64,000 bases of DNA from Gallionella sp. (GCA_028714895.1 JAQTLM010000006.1:62001-126000); one strand, 5' to 3'. Shown: positions 38,030 to 47,294, counted from the stretch's first letter. A program made the numbers and translations. The notes: generated from the sequence alone by a model not told the origin.

Positions 38030-40173
38030 GCTGCACTCCAAGGTCTTAAATTAGAATTAGTCAGTTCGCCTAAAACCTCGCTCTGACGGCGAAGAGCACC
38101 ATTAAGTTGCGCCTGAGAAATCACTCCGCGCGCCAACAAATAGGCACCGATCCGCCCATCACGCTCACGATTGTAATCTGACAAATTGCTGACCAAAGTC
38201 TCCGCCGTAAGTGCGCCAACTTCGACGAGGAAGTCGCCCAGCGGTTTGCGTGCAACAGGCACCGCCTTGATCTTGACCGTATCGTCACCCGCGCCGTACC
38301 AACCAATAGCCGCCGAAATTTGTTGCTCGGTTGCGACGAAGAGTGCTACAGGACGACCGACCGCCGCCTGAATCTCCGCCAACACTTCATCTGAAGGCGC
38401 ATCAAAAACTGCCAAATGTAGTGTTCCATCCTGCGCTTCAGCGAATGGTATAACACTATGGCGTTGCACCAGGAAGCCGGGTAATCGCCCAAAGAACTGC
38501 TTGATGGCCTGCGGCTCAAGAACGATGCGCGGCAATCCGGCTTGTTCGGCCATCACATCAGCAAGTTTCTCCTGGCTAATAGCGCCTTGTTCGAGCAACA
38601 ATCGCCCAATCCGTTTACCTGTAACTTTTTGCTGAGACAGCGCATGATCGAGCTGCTCCTGGCTGATCTGATTCCAACTGAGCAGTAATTCGCCCGTTTG
38701 TTTACGAAGTCTCTTCAGAGCCTCAACAGTTGGATAGAAATGCTGTGTTTTGTCCCATGCGATTCGCTTGCCCGTTATCAGGTGCGTCACAAAGATCCTC
38801 CATGCGCGGGAAACAGCAAACAGGTTAATTACGCTGCCCACCACCATGCGAGGCACGGACAGGATGCCCTGCACAATGCCATGTTCAAGCGATACGAAAT
38901 AAACTCGATGCGCAATGCGATTGAAGAAAAACCAGAAACTTAATAAATAGATGTAGAAGAGCCAGCTGCGAGTTTCCACAAAATCCGGAAAGCGCATGTA
39001 CTCCAGGCCCATCAAACGCAACAGCCAAATCGTCACAAACGAACCGGCGGTCAGATAGGTTAACAGCCCGACGTAAGGTGCCCACAAAGACTTGCGATCA
39101 CGGAAAAACAAGTATTTCGCTGCAAGACCACCCTTCCATCCCATCTGTTGCCAGCCTTGGAATGCCACCCCCAGTATCCAGCGGGTGCGTTGACGATAGG
39201 CTGTGCGCAAGGTACTGGGGAAATACTCACGGGTTGCAATCACGCTGTTAACGTCAATCTGATATTCCTTACCGGTCCAGAACGACTTGCGTTTAGCCGC
39301 ATGCACCACAGGGAAACGCACAAAAACCTGACTAGTGCCAAGCTCTTTAAGGCGGAAACTCAAATCGTAGTCTTCAGTCAGCGTATCGGTATTAAAGGGC
39401 TGGTTGCTGTTCTGGTCGGCAAGCATTTGGATCGCACGGCGGCTATAACAGGTGGAAACGCCAGACCCGGGCACCAGTCCGTTAAGGCTCTCACGCACCA
39501 CCATTTCCTTATCATGCCACTCGGCGAAGTCATCCATGTAAGTCCCACCGACCCAGTCATACCAACCTCTATCCAGAGAAAGCACCGGCATTTGAATCAA
39601 ATCTTTCCGCCCAACCAGGTAATTGAACATGCGAAATTCGAGCGGATGAATGACGTCCTCGCTGTCATGAATAATCAAGCCGGCAAACTTGATGTTGTGC
39701 TGTTCTTCGTAAAAAAAAATCGACTGCGCAATCCAGTTTAAGCAGTCAGCTTTACAAGTTGGGCCATCATTCAGCACCGTGGCACGCTTTACCATGGTAG
39801 GGAACCGTCTTACCATGCGATCCGCTTCAGCCGTAGTCTGCGCATCATTCTGATAAGTGCCAAGGAAAATCACATATCTTTGATAGTCCATGGTTGCAAT
39901 GGTGTTCTCAACCATTTTCGCGATCACATCGTGCTCCTGCCAGGCAGGAACCATAATCGCCAAATAACTCTCTTCCTTCTCGCGCAACTGTTCGATGCGC
40001 AACGGCTTATGCTTTGATGAAATCGTTAACCAGCGATAAATTCTGCGCACCCAATAATAGATGTCGATGAACATATCATCCAATGAGCTGATCAATACGC
40101 CCACCGCCGCAATCGCCGCAATGACCTCCAATACCTCACGGTATATGGCAATGCTTTCATTACTGATAATCAT
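38026..40173 (-). CDS. nfrB: NfrB-like glycosyltransferase with two MshEN c-di-GMP-type modules
   Basis: 715 aa. A membrane span near residues 15-35 precedes a processive GT-2 domain (~70-340) with HDSEDV (170-173 acidic triad), TEDYD (266-270) and QRTRW (328-332). Then four to five spans (~365-455), then a C-terminal cytoplasmic region. That region holds an MshEN domain (~497-625, with KRIGRLLLEQGAISQEKLADVM) and a second, partial MshEN-like repeat (~645-705, LGDFLVEVGALTAETL and RIGAYLLARGVISQAQL). MshEN domains bind c-di-GMP, and E. coli NfrB is c-di-GMP activated. It likely polymerises UDP-ManNAc-derived sugar. Confidence 0.9.
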   Translation of the reverse strand: MIISNESIAIYREVLEVIAAIAAVGVLISSLDDMFIDIYYWVRRIYRWLTISSKHKPLRIEQLREKEESYLAIMVPAWQEHDVIAKMVENTIATMDYQRYVIFLGTYQNDAQTTAEADRMVRRFPTMVKRATVLNDGPTCKADCLNWIAQSIFFYEEQHNIKFAGLIIHDSEDVIHPLEFRMFNYLVGRKDLIQMPVLSLDRGWYDWVGGTYMDDFAEWHDKEMVVRESLNGLVPGSGVSTCYSRRAIQMLADQNSNQPFNTDTLTEDYDLSFRLKELGTSQVFVRFPVVHAAKRKSFWTGKEYQIDVNSVIATREYFPSTLRTAYRQRTRWILGVAFQGWQQMGWKGGLAAKYLFFRDRKSLWAPYVGLLTYLTAGSFVTIWLLRLMGLEYMRFPDFVETRSWLFYIYLLSFWFFFNRIAHRVYFVSLEHGIVQGILSVPRMVVGSVINLFAVSRAWRIFVTHLITGKRIAWDKTQHFYPTVEALKRLRKQTGELLLSWNQISQEQLDHALSQQKVTGKRIGRLLLEQGAISQEKLADVMAEQAGLPRIVLEPQAIKQFFGRLPGFLVQRHSVIPFAEAQDGTLHLAVFDAPSDEVLAEIQAAVGRPVALFVATEQQISAAIGWYGAGDDTVKIKAVPVARKPLGDFLVEVGALTAETLVSNLSDYNRERDGRIGAYLLARGVISQAQLNGALRRQSEVLGELTNSNLRPWSAA

Positions 40174-40180
40174 CGTTCAC

Positions 40181-42430
40181 CTATTTTCGATCAACACCGC
40201 GTTTAAAATACATACGTAAAACGTACAGGCTTGCAACCAAGAAAAGCAATAACCCCAGTGCAATCAACCAACCCCGATGACGTTCAATAAAGAACCAGAT
40301 GTCGCGATTTTGTTCGTCCAGTTGCAGTTCGTTTTCTGGGTCACTTAGATTGAGGCTCAGCTTTACCCCTTTTGCATCCAATACGGCAAAATCGCCTTTT
40401 GAAATATCCAGCGGCTCGGAAAAACGTAGCAATTGGCGGCTCACTGGAAACACCACTACACCTGAGCGATCACCGGCATGGACCAGTTGCAGTGTGGCCA
40501 GCGCACCCATACCAGATCCATCAAAAATAACCCGCCCTCCGGCATCATGGACCGTCAACTGGCCATTTCCGCTCTTGACCAAGCCATTGACCGAAGACGG
40601 CGGAATCTCAAAAGTAACAAAGGTGCGCTTTGGGGAAAATTCAGACTTATCGCTGAATTGAATATTAATACCGGAGGTTTTGGCAGACAGGCTGCTCAAT
40701 ATTGCACTGACAAAAGGCAAGCTTTGATCAGATTGTTCCAGATATCGAGCCGGAAGCACCACATCACCAGCATGCCCAAGCGTAGGCGGCAACATGAAGA
40801 ATTGTTGGTAATCGCGGCGCGAAACCAGCCCTAAATAACTGGATGGCAGCATCTGCACCGGATAACTCTGCATGCTATCCGAACATTTACCATCATCACA
40901 GCGGCGGCGTACCTGAACCTTCAGATAGTTGTTCGATGCGATACTGTACATTGGAATACGCGCAGAAATACGCTCGAGTTGACCGTCGGTACGCAAGAAA
41001 CTCGCCGACAACAGATTGTCATTCAGAAATACCGAAGCCACAGGTTGCACACCGTCCCCCATCGGGGATGCCACCAGATTTATCTCAAATCCTTCAGGCC
41101 ATTTTCCTTGCGGCAAATCACTTAGCTTGAATGGAACCGTCCATTCAACAGTCTTTTCGACGTATTTGACAGACTGGCTTTGGGGGAAATAGAAATGTGT
41201 CTTGTCCTGCTCGTCATTAGTTAGCAGCAACGCCTTGTCGAGCAATTCATCCTGACTGTTCGCCACTTCGTGCCACATGGTGTCAATCAACGACGCACCT
41301 TGTGCCATATTGGGCTCATCCAGCAACAACACCGGTTGTCCGGCAAGCGACGAAACACGGATATTCGCTTCTTGACTCGCATCTTGCGCAAGCCACTGAT
41401 CAAGTTGTGCGATCTTCCCCCAGGATGCCAAGCGTTTTTCCAGGCCGAGATCGGCAACATGGCTGATGGCTTCGCGCAAATATTGCCGTGTCCGCGCCGA
41501 ATCAAACACGATTTGCGCCAACCCTCGCGGAGAGAGCGCACGCAACACCAGCCAAGCCCCAATTTGCTCCGGACGAGTAATCTTTAGCGGGACATGCTTT
41601 TCGGATGCTGCAGAAAAATCACTAAACAACGGCATAGTTTTCAACTCATCCGGCACCAGCAAACCATCGGCGTGAACTGTATCGCCCACTTTTGGAATAG
41701 TGACGAATTCCGGCTGCTGTCCTGTTTGAGACAGTGCCAAGGCCGTACGAAGCGCAGCTTCATACTGTGTTTGACTTAACACGCGCTCGGGCAGAAGTAT
41801 CACGGGATGAAAAGGCAAAGTGCCCAACAGGGAGCGAATATCCCTTACCGATACGGCATCAAAGGTATAAATCAATCCGGTTTCTTTGGGATCGATAGAC
41901 AATGCGTTGCCGCCTCCCGTATCGTGAACATCCTTGTTAATTCGACTACTCAGCACCACCGCGAAATCAAGGAACCCTTTCTTGAACTCAAAATTCTTCA
42001 ACGGGATGGAAAGTACAATTTCCTTCGCAGGGCGTGCCCCTCGAATTGGTGAGGCGGCGATGTCATTAGCTTTAACAGGATGTGAAAATTCATCTTCATT
42101 ACCGGAAAGTGACAGCTTTGAAACCGGTACCCCATTCACCAGAAAACTCAGTACTGCATCATCGGTAAACCCGCGCAGATAAACGCCGCGCACATCAATC
42201 CGGATATCCTTCAGCGCCACGTCTTGCGGCACAGAAAAGAAAAAGTGCTGTTCACGATTATTATCGTGATCATTCAATGCCACAGGTTCAGTCAAGCCGA
42301 GATCATTCAGCGCAATCACGCGGGTCGTAGGCGAAGCCACCTGCGTTTTTACCAACCACTCATGTTTCTCGGCAACAGCCTGACCTGGCAGTACTACCAT
42401 CACAAACCAAAAATAAAAACGAAATCTCAT
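40181..42430 (-). CDS. BcsB-like periplasmic polysaccharide synthase subunit
   Basis: 749 aa. Cleavable signal (ends near GQAVAEK), large periplasmic beta-rich region and a single C-terminal membrane anchor (GWLIALGLLLFLVASLYVLRMYF) with a short basic tail. The layout of carbohydrate-binding and flavodoxin-like domains and segments such as IRIDVRGVYLRGFTDDAVLSF and LNDNLLSASFL follow BcsB, the partner of cellulose synthase BcsA. Here there is no BcsA or PilZ; the synthase seven bases downstream is NfrB. It probably guides the nascent Nfr polymer through the periplasm. First gene of the operon. Confidence 0.82.
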   Translation of the reverse strand: MRFRFYFWFVMVVLPGQAVAEKHEWLVKTQVASPTTRVIALNDLGLTEPVALNDHDNNREQHFFFSVPQDVALKDIRIDVRGVYLRGFTDDAVLSFLVNGVPVSKLSLSGNEDEFSHPVKANDIAASPIRGARPAKEIVLSIPLKNFEFKKGFLDFAVVLSSRINKDVHDTGGGNALSIDPKETGLIYTFDAVSVRDIRSLLGTLPFHPVILLPERVLSQTQYEAALRTALALSQTGQQPEFVTIPKVGDTVHADGLLVPDELKTMPLFSDFSAASEKHVPLKITRPEQIGAWLVLRALSPRGLAQIVFDSARTRQYLREAISHVADLGLEKRLASWGKIAQLDQWLAQDASQEANIRVSSLAGQPVLLLDEPNMAQGASLIDTMWHEVANSQDELLDKALLLTNDEQDKTHFYFPQSQSVKYVEKTVEWTVPFKLSDLPQGKWPEGFEINLVASPMGDGVQPVASVFLNDNLLSASFLRTDGQLERISARIPMYSIASNNYLKVQVRRRCDDGKCSDSMQSYPVQMLPSSYLGLVSRRDYQQFFMLPPTLGHAGDVVLPARYLEQSDQSLPFVSAILSSLSAKTSGINIQFSDKSEFSPKRTFVTFEIPPSSVNGLVKSGNGQLTVHDAGGRVIFDGSGMGALATLQLVHAGDRSGVVVFPVSRQLLRFSEPLDISKGDFAVLDAKGVKLSLNLSDPENELQLDEQNRDIWFFIERHRGWLIALGLLLFLVASLYVLRMYFKRGVDRK

Positions 42431-42799
42431 TGTGTTTTTTGATATAAAAAATGGTTACTCTGCTTTCAGCGAACAGCAAGACGCAAACATCTCGGCTTAA
42501 CAGTCGAGATGCACTGAACTTTACGGGATGCTAATTATTTTTCCGGGAAATTAATTATTTTTTTATTGAGTGGTTTATCACAAATCCACTTGCTTGAATC
42601 AGGGCAAATTATATCTATGTATTATTAAATATGACATAAAATTATAACAATTTCATGTCATACAAAGCCTTATATATTCATATAGATATAAAACAACCCT
42701 TCGATGAAATCACAAAAGCTCTAAAAAATTATCCAAGCTGTCCTTGAAATTACAAGGTCATGGCTCCATAACAGGTAAAGTCAAAATTTGGAGAGCGCC
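42431..42799. other. AT-rich divergent regulatory region between the polysaccharide operon and grpE
   Basis: This 369-bp spacer has no plausible gene and is far more AT-rich than its flanks. It holds a seven-base stem CATCTCG/CGAGATG (42488-42511) in the likely leader of the polysaccharide operon, a seven-base inverted repeat ATGACAT/ATGTCAT (42631-42661, 17-base spacer) suited to a dimeric regulator, two TATAAT-like boxes readable on the minus strand, and a sigma-32-type promoter for grpE at its right edge. Which boxes are used cannot be decided from sequence. Confidence 0.6.
42743..42771 (+). promoter_or_regulatory. Sigma-32-type heat-shock promoter of grpE
   Basis: CTTGAAA (42743-42749) and CTCCATAA (42764-42771) with a 14-base spacer closely match the sigma-32 consensus CTTGAAA / CCCCATnT. 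The -10 box ends 28 bases before the grpE ATG. Confidence 0.8.
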
Positions 42800-43348
42800 A
42801 TGGAACAGAACGAAGCCACCCCACAAATCGAACAGCAAGCAACTCCGGCAAGCGCCGACTCCGCCCCGACAAGCGCACCGGAAGTCATGCCCAGTCTGGA
42901 AGAGATGCTCAAGGAAGTCGAGCGCAAGGCGCAGGAACATTATGACGCGTGGATGTATGCCAAGGCCGAGGGCGAGAATGTCCGCCGCCGTGCGGTGGAT
43001 GACATCAGCAAGGCGCAAAAATTTGCCGTGGAGCGTTTTTCCGGCGAGATGCTGGCGGTGAAAGATAGCCTGGAAGCGGGCTTGGCAGTCACCACGGAGA
43101 ACGTGGCAAGCTTCAAGGGCGGCATGGAACTGACGCTCAAGCAACTGTCCAGCATATTCGAAAAGTTTAACATCAGCGAAATCAACCCGGTCGGAGAAAA
43201 GCTGGATCCGCACAAGCATCAGGCGATCGGCATGGTGGACAGCGAGCAGCCCGCCAACACCGTGGTCAGCGTGATGCAGAAGGGTTATGCGCTGAATGAC
43301 CGCGTGCTGCGCCCGGCGCTGGTGATGGTGGCGAAGGGCAAGGAATAA
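42800..43348 (+). CDS. grpE: Nucleotide exchange factor GrpE
   Basis: 182 aa from the ATG at 42800 with GGAGAG four bases upstream. Disordered acidic N-terminus, long helix ([39 protein letters not shown]) and the C-terminal beta-wing ([48 protein letters not shown]). It releases ADP from DnaK and is the first gene of a grpE-dnaK-dnaJ cluster. Confidence 0.97.
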   Translation: MEQNEATPQIEQQATPASADSAPTSAPEVMPSLEEMLKEVERKAQEHYDAWMYAKAEGENVRRRAVDDISKAQKFAVERFSGEMLAVKDSLEAGLAVTTENVASFKGGMELTLKQLSSIFEKFNISEINPVGEKLDPHKHQAIGMVDSEQPANTVVSVMQKGYALNDRVLRPALVMVAKGKE

Positions 43349-43356
43349 CAAATACT

Positions 43357-43382
43357 GTCATTCCGGCATAGGACGGAATGAC
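43357..43382. repeat. GTCATTCCG hairpin between grpE and dnaK
   Basis: Nine-base arms GTCATTCCG and CGGAATGAC enclose eight bases. It shares its arms with the longer CGTCATTCCGGC repeat found inside the ATP-grasp gene (50918-51033), so it is likely a short relic of the same family. It may attenuate readthrough from grpE into dnaK. Confidence 0.65.
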
Positions 43383-43390
43383 GGCAAGCA

Positions 43391-43417
43391 CTTGAAATAA
43401 CCAGCGCCACCCCTATG
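43391..43417 (+). promoter_or_regulatory. Sigma-32-type promoter of dnaK
   Basis: CTTGAAA (43391-43397) and CCCCTATG (43410-43417) with a 12-base spacer. With the grpE promoter this gives each of the two chaperone units its own heat-shock start. Confidence 0.7.
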
Positions 43418-43478
43418 TTAGGCGGCGAAGCAACAACAGCATTCAATCTTTACGCATTCAACTAAAAGGAAAAGCATC

Positions 43479-45419
43479 ATGGGAAAAATCATCGGTATTG
43501 ACCTGGGCACCACCAACTCCTGCGTGGCCATCATGGAAAACGGCAAACCCAAAGTGATCGAGAACGCCGAAGGTACGCGCACCACGCCAAGCATCATCGC
43601 CTACATGGAAGACGGCGAAGTGCTGGTCGGCGCGCCGGCCAAGCGCCAGGCGGTGACCAACCCGAAGAATACGCTGTATGGCGTGAAGCGCCTGATCGGC
43701 CGCCGCTTCGAGGAGAAGATGGTGCAGAAGGACATCGGCATGGTTCCGTACAACATCGTCAAGGCCAAGAACGGCGATGCGTGGGTCAAGGTGCGCGACA
43801 AGGAAATTTCCGCACCTGAAATTTCTGCGCAAGTACTGATGAAGATGAAGAAGACCGCCGAGGACTACCTCGGCGAACCGGTGACCGAAGCGGTGATCAC
43901 CGTGCCCGCCTACTTCAACGATGCACAGCGCCAAGCCACCAAGGATGCCGGCCGCATCGCCGGGCTGGAAGTGAAGCGCATCATCAACGAGCCAACCGCA
44001 GCCGCGCTGGCTTTCGGCATGGACAAGCAGGAAGGCGACCGCAAGATCGCGGTGTATGACCTGGGTGGCGGCACGTTCGACATCTCCATCATCGACATCG
44101 CGGAAATCGAAGGCGAGCACCAGTTCGAAGTGATGTCCACCAACGGTGACACCTTCCTCGGCGGCGAAGACTTCGACATGCGCGTGATCGAGTTTCTGGT
44201 GGAAGAATTCAAGAAGGAAAGCGGCATCGACCTGAAGAAAGACATGCTGGCATTGCAACGCCTGAAGGATGCGGCGGAAAAGGCCAAGATCGAATTGTCC
44301 AGCGCGCAGCAGACTGAAGTGAACCTGCCGTACATCACCGCGGATGCGAGCGGCCCGAAACACCTCGCGGTGAAGATCACGCGCGCCAAGCTGGAAAGCC
44401 TGGTGGATGACCTGATCGCGCGCACCATCGAGCCGTGCAAGATCGCGATGAAGGATGCGGGCGTGTCCAACGCTGACATCGCCGACGTGATCCTGGTCGG
44501 CGGGCAGACCCGCATGCCGATGGTTCAGGAGAAAGTGAAGGAATTCTTCGGCAAGGAACCGCGCAAGGACGTGAACCCGGACGAGGCCGTGGCCGTTGGC
44601 GCCGCAATTCAGGGCGGCGTACTGCAAGGCGAAGTGAAGGACGTGTTGCTGCTGGACGTGACCCCGCTGTCGCTGGGTATCGAAACCATGGGCGGCGTGA
44701 TGACCAAGCTGATCAAAAAGAACACCACGATCCCGACCAAGGCGTCGCAGGTATTCTCCACGGCTGAAGACAGCCAGAATGCGGTGACCATCCACGTGCT
44801 GCAAGGCGAACGCGAAGTGGTTTCCGGCAACAAGAGCCTGGGGCAGTTCAACCTGTCCGACATCCCGCCCGCACCGCGCGGCATGCCGCAGATCGAAGTG
44901 ACTTTCGACATCGATGCGAACGGCATCCTGCATGTGTCGGCAAAAGACAAGGCAACCGGCAAGGAAAACAAGATCAAGATCCAGGCTAGTTCCGGCTTGA
45001 GCGAGGAAGAAATCAATCGCATGGTGCAGGATGCCGAAATCCACGCCGAAGACGACCGCAAGGCGCTGGAACTGGTGACCGCGCGCAACCAGCTCGACTC
45101 GCTGATCCATTCCACGCAGAAGTCGCTTAAGGAATACGGCGAACAACTGACGGCCGAGGAAAAAGCTGCCATCGAAGCCGCGTTGAAGGAAGCCGAAGAA
45201 GTGGTGAAAAACGACGACAAGGAAGCTATCGAAGCCAAAGCCGAAGCGCTGGCGACTGCCGCACAGAAGCTGGGCGAAAAGATGTACGCCGCCGAGCAGG
45301 CCAAGTCACAGGAAGGCGGCTGCGGAAGCTGCGGGCCGGACGAAACCTGCTCCGACCAGAAGAAGGACGAAGGCGATGTGGTGGATGCCGAGTTCACTGA
45401 GGTGAAGGATAAGAAGTAA
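43479..45419 (+). CDS. dnaK: Chaperone DnaK (Hsp70)
   Basis: 646 aa, standard length. ATPase domain begins [21 protein letters not shown], with [16 protein letters not shown] and [17 protein letters not shown]; substrate-binding domain from about residue 390 ([20 protein letters not shown]); lid with a Gly/Cys tail ([12 protein letters not shown]) ending in EFTEVKDKK. The cysteine-rich GGCGSCG insertion before the C-terminus is less common. AAAAGGAAAAG precedes the ATG. Confidence 0.98.
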   Translation: MGKIIGIDLGTTNSCVAIMENGKPKVIENAEGTRTTPSIIAYMEDGEVLVGAPAKRQAVTNPKNTLYGVKRLIGRRFEEKMVQKDIGMVPYNIVKAKNGDAWVKVRDKEISAPEISAQVLMKMKKTAEDYLGEPVTEAVITVPAYFNDAQRQATKDAGRIAGLEVKRIINEPTAAALAFGMDKQEGDRKIAVYDLGGGTFDISIIDIAEIEGEHQFEVMSTNGDTFLGGEDFDMRVIEFLVEEFKKESGIDLKKDMLALQRLKDAAEKAKIELSSAQQTEVNLPYITADASGPKHLAVKITRAKLESLVDDLIARTIEPCKIAMKDAGVSNADIADVILVGGQTRMPMVQEKVKEFFGKEPRKDVNPDEAVAVGAAIQGGVLQGEVKDVLLLDVTPLSLGIETMGGVMTKLIKKNTTIPTKASQVFSTAEDSQNAVTIHVLQGEREVVSGNKSLGQFNLSDIPPAPRGMPQIEVTFDIDANGILHVSAKDKATGKENKIKIQASSGLSEEEINRMVQDAEIHAEDDRKALELVTARNQLDSLIHSTQKSLKEYGEQLTAEEKAAIEAALKEAEEVVKNDDKEAIEAKAEALATAAQKLGEKMYAAEQAKSQEGGCGSCGPDETCSDQKKDEGDVVDAEFTEVKDKK

Positions 45420-45435
45420 CGGCGAGAAGTAACCC

Positions 45436-45517
45436 GTAGCCCGGATGCAGCGAAGCGGAATCCGGGAATATTTGCAATGTTATCCCCCCGGATTCCGCTT
45501 CGCTGCATCCGGGCTAC
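45436..45517. repeat. Perfect 31-bp inverted repeat of the GTAGCCCGGATGCAGCG family
   Basis: Arms 45436-45466 and 45487-45517 are exact complements (GTAGCCCGGATGCAGCGAAG...TCCGGG) around a 20-base loop. It occupies the dnaK-dnaJ spacer. A degenerate copy is at 19684-19768. The perfection of the arms suggests recent arrival or ongoing correction. Confidence 0.9.
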
Positions 45518-45546
45518 CGCTCTTCAAATTTCCTGTTCACCAACAA

Positions 45547-46671
45547 ATGGCTAAAAAAGACTACTACGAAGTGCTCGGCGTCAACCGCGATGCCTCGGAC
45601 GAAGAAATCAAAAAAGCTTATCGCAAGCTGGCGATGAAGCACCACCCCGACCGCAACCCGGACAACCCGAAGGCGGAGGAACACTTCAAGGAAGCCAAGG
45701 AAGCCTATGAGACGCTGAGCGACGGGCAGAAGCGCGCGGCTTACGACCAGTATGGCCACGCCGCGTTCGAGGCGGGCGGCATGGGCGGCGGCGCGGGTGG
45801 CGCAGGCGCGGCGGGCTTCGATTTTTCCGACATCTTCGGCGACATTTTTGGCGGTGGACGCGGGGGCGGCGGGCGCAGCAATGTGCATCGCGGCGCCGAC
45901 CTGCGCTACAACATGGAAATCACGCTGGAGCAGGCGGCGCGCGGCACCGAGACGCAGATTCGCGTGCCAACCATGGCGGAATGCGAAACCTGCCACGGTT
46001 CGGGCGCCAAGCCCGGCACCAGCCCGACCACCTGCACTACCTGCGGCGGACATGGTCAGGTGCGCATGCAGCAGGGCTTTTTCTCGATCCAGCAAACCTG
46101 CCAGCGCTGCCACGGCACCGGCAAAATGGTCGCCTCGCCATGCAAGGACTGTAGCGGCAATGGACGCATCAAGCAACACAAGACACTGTCGGTAAAAATT
46201 CCTGCGGGCGTGGACAACGATGATCGCATCCGCCTGTCCGGCGAGGGCGAACACGGCGTGAATGGCGGGCCACCCGGCGATTTGTATGTGGTGATCCACA
46301 CCAAACCGCATGCGGTATTCCAGCGCGACCATAACGACCTGCATTGCGAAATGCCGATCAGTTTCAGCACTGCCGCACTGGGTGGCGAAATCGAAATCCC
46401 CACGCTGGATGGCGCGGCGCGCATCAAGATTCCCGCCGAAACGCAAAGCGGCAAGCAATTCCGCCTGCGCGGCAAGGGCATCAAAGGCGTGCGCAGTTCG
46501 AGCTACGGCGATTTGCACTGCCACGTCATCGTGGAAACGCCGGTGAACCTGACCGAACGGCAAAAGGAACTGCTGCGCGAGTTTGAAACGATCAATGCAA
46601 CCGACAGTGGACACCACAACCCGCGCGCCAAATCCTGGATGGACAAAGTAAAAGACTTCTTTGGCCAATAA
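45547..46671 (+). CDS. dnaJ: Chaperone DnaJ (Hsp40)
   Basis: 374 aa. J domain [23 protein letters not shown] with HPD at ~33-35, a Gly-rich region, four zinc-binding repeats ([32 protein letters not shown]) and the C-terminal peptide-binding part, ending DKVKDFFGQ. The ATG at 45547 has no visible Shine-Dalgarno, and the frame is open back through the palindrome to 45445, so either the repeat displaced the original leader or translation is coupled to dnaK. A duplicated copy of the last eight codons lies downstream. Confidence 0.97.
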   Translation: MAKKDYYEVLGVNRDASDEEIKKAYRKLAMKHHPDRNPDNPKAEEHFKEAKEAYETLSDGQKRAAYDQYGHAAFEAGGMGGGAGGAGAAGFDFSDIFGDIFGGGRGGGGRSNVHRGADLRYNMEITLEQAARGTETQIRVPTMAECETCHGSGAKPGTSPTTCTTCGGHGQVRMQQGFFSIQQTCQRCHGTGKMVASPCKDCSGNGRIKQHKTLSVKIPAGVDNDDRIRLSGEGEHGVNGGPPGDLYVVIHTKPHAVFQRDHNDLHCEMPISFSTAALGGEIEIPTLDGAARIKIPAETQSGKQFRLRGKGIKGVRSSSYGDLHCHVIVETPVNLTERQKELLREFETINATDSGHHNPRAKSWMDKVKDFFGQ

Positions 46672-46744
46672 GGCCGAAGAAGCTTTTACTTTGCGGCGCA
46701 GGCTAACTTGCGCAGCAAGTTAAGGGCGCTAGCCCGGCCGTAGC

Positions 46745-46774
46745 CACAAGGTCAAGGACTTCTTCGGGCAATAG
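46745..46774 (+). pseudogene. Vestigial second copy of the dnaJ 3' end
   Basis: Nucleotides 46748-46774 encode [12 protein letters not shown], identical in protein to the end of the intact dnaJ (46645-46671). The two DNA copies differ only at synonymous third positions and in the stop codon (TAA versus TAG). Between them lies a ~75-bp segment with a perfect TAACTTGC-GCA-GCAAGTTA hairpin. This looks like a leftover dnaJ tail after recombination with a diverged homologue or after insertion of a repeat. Confidence 0.65.
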
Positions 46775-46801
46775 TCTGTAAGTCGAGACTCAGCCCGACA
46801 T

Positions 46802-46819
46802 GTCGGATTAAAATCCGAC
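46802..46819. repeat. GTCGGAT hairpin downstream of dnaJ
   Basis: GTCGGAT-TAAA-ATCCGAC is a perfect seven-base stem with a four-base loop, part of a GTAGGTCGGATT-type repeat (its flank ATCCGACCTAC is typical). It sits between the dnaJ remnant and the VOC gene and could act as a weak transcript end. Confidence 0.6.
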
Positions 46820-46842
46820 CTACAAAAGGGGTGGAGGCAACC

Positions 46843-47277
46843 ATGCAGATTAAATCGCTCGGCCATGTGGTACTCAAGGTGCGCAGCCTGGAACGCTCGG
46901 TCGCCTTTTACCGCGATCTTCTCGGCATGAAGGAAGTCGCGCGCCATCGGGGCACGATGGTATTTTTTTCGCTCGGGCAGAACCACCACGACCTCGGCCT
47001 GCTGCAACTCGGCGCACAGGCCGAACTGCCCGGCCCGCACAGCCTCGGCCTGTATCACGTCGCCTTCAAGGTCGGCGACTCGCTCGACGAATTGCGCGAA
47101 TGCAAGGCTTACCTGGAACGGCATGGCGTTGTCATTCTAAGCAGCAGCGACCATGGCGTCAGCCAGTCGCTCTACATCAAGGATCCGGACGGTATCGAGA
47201 TCGAGGTAGATGCCGATCCCGTGCTGTGGCGCGACAATCCGGCCGCAGTGGCGACCGTCAGGCCGCTGAATCTATAG
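46843..47277 (+). CDS. VOC-fold (glyoxalase/dioxygenase superfamily) protein
   Basis: 144 aa from the ATG at 46843 with GGAGG five bases upstream. Paired beta-alpha-beta-beta-beta modules: IKSLGHVVLKVRSLERSVAFYRDLLGMKEV opens module one, HSLGLYHVAFKV opens module two, and LYIKDPDGIEIEVDADP supplies the metal-ligand Glu. Candidate metal ligands are His11-type, His in YHVAF and the Glu in IEIEV. Sequence suggests a catechol-dioxygenase-like or glyoxalase-like metal enzyme; substrate unknown. Confidence 0.82.
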   Translation: MQIKSLGHVVLKVRSLERSVAFYRDLLGMKEVARHRGTMVFFSLGQNHHDLGLLQLGAQAELPGPHSLGLYHVAFKVGDSLDELRECKAYLERHGVVILSSSDHGVSQSLYIKDPDGIEIEVDADPVLWRDNPAAVATVRPLNL

Positions 47278-47294
47278 GCAACCCTGCAAATCAC

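Noticed and set aside
43458..45146. 562-aa reading frame antisense to dnaK
   Set aside because: A well-known mirror-frame artefact of GC-rich dnaK genes; His/Leu/Gln-rich without motifs.
45445..45546. N-terminal extension of dnaJ
   Set aside because: The extra residues ([19 protein letters not shown]...) are the translation of the palindromic repeat; the true J domain begins at 45547. Kept only as a question in the findings.
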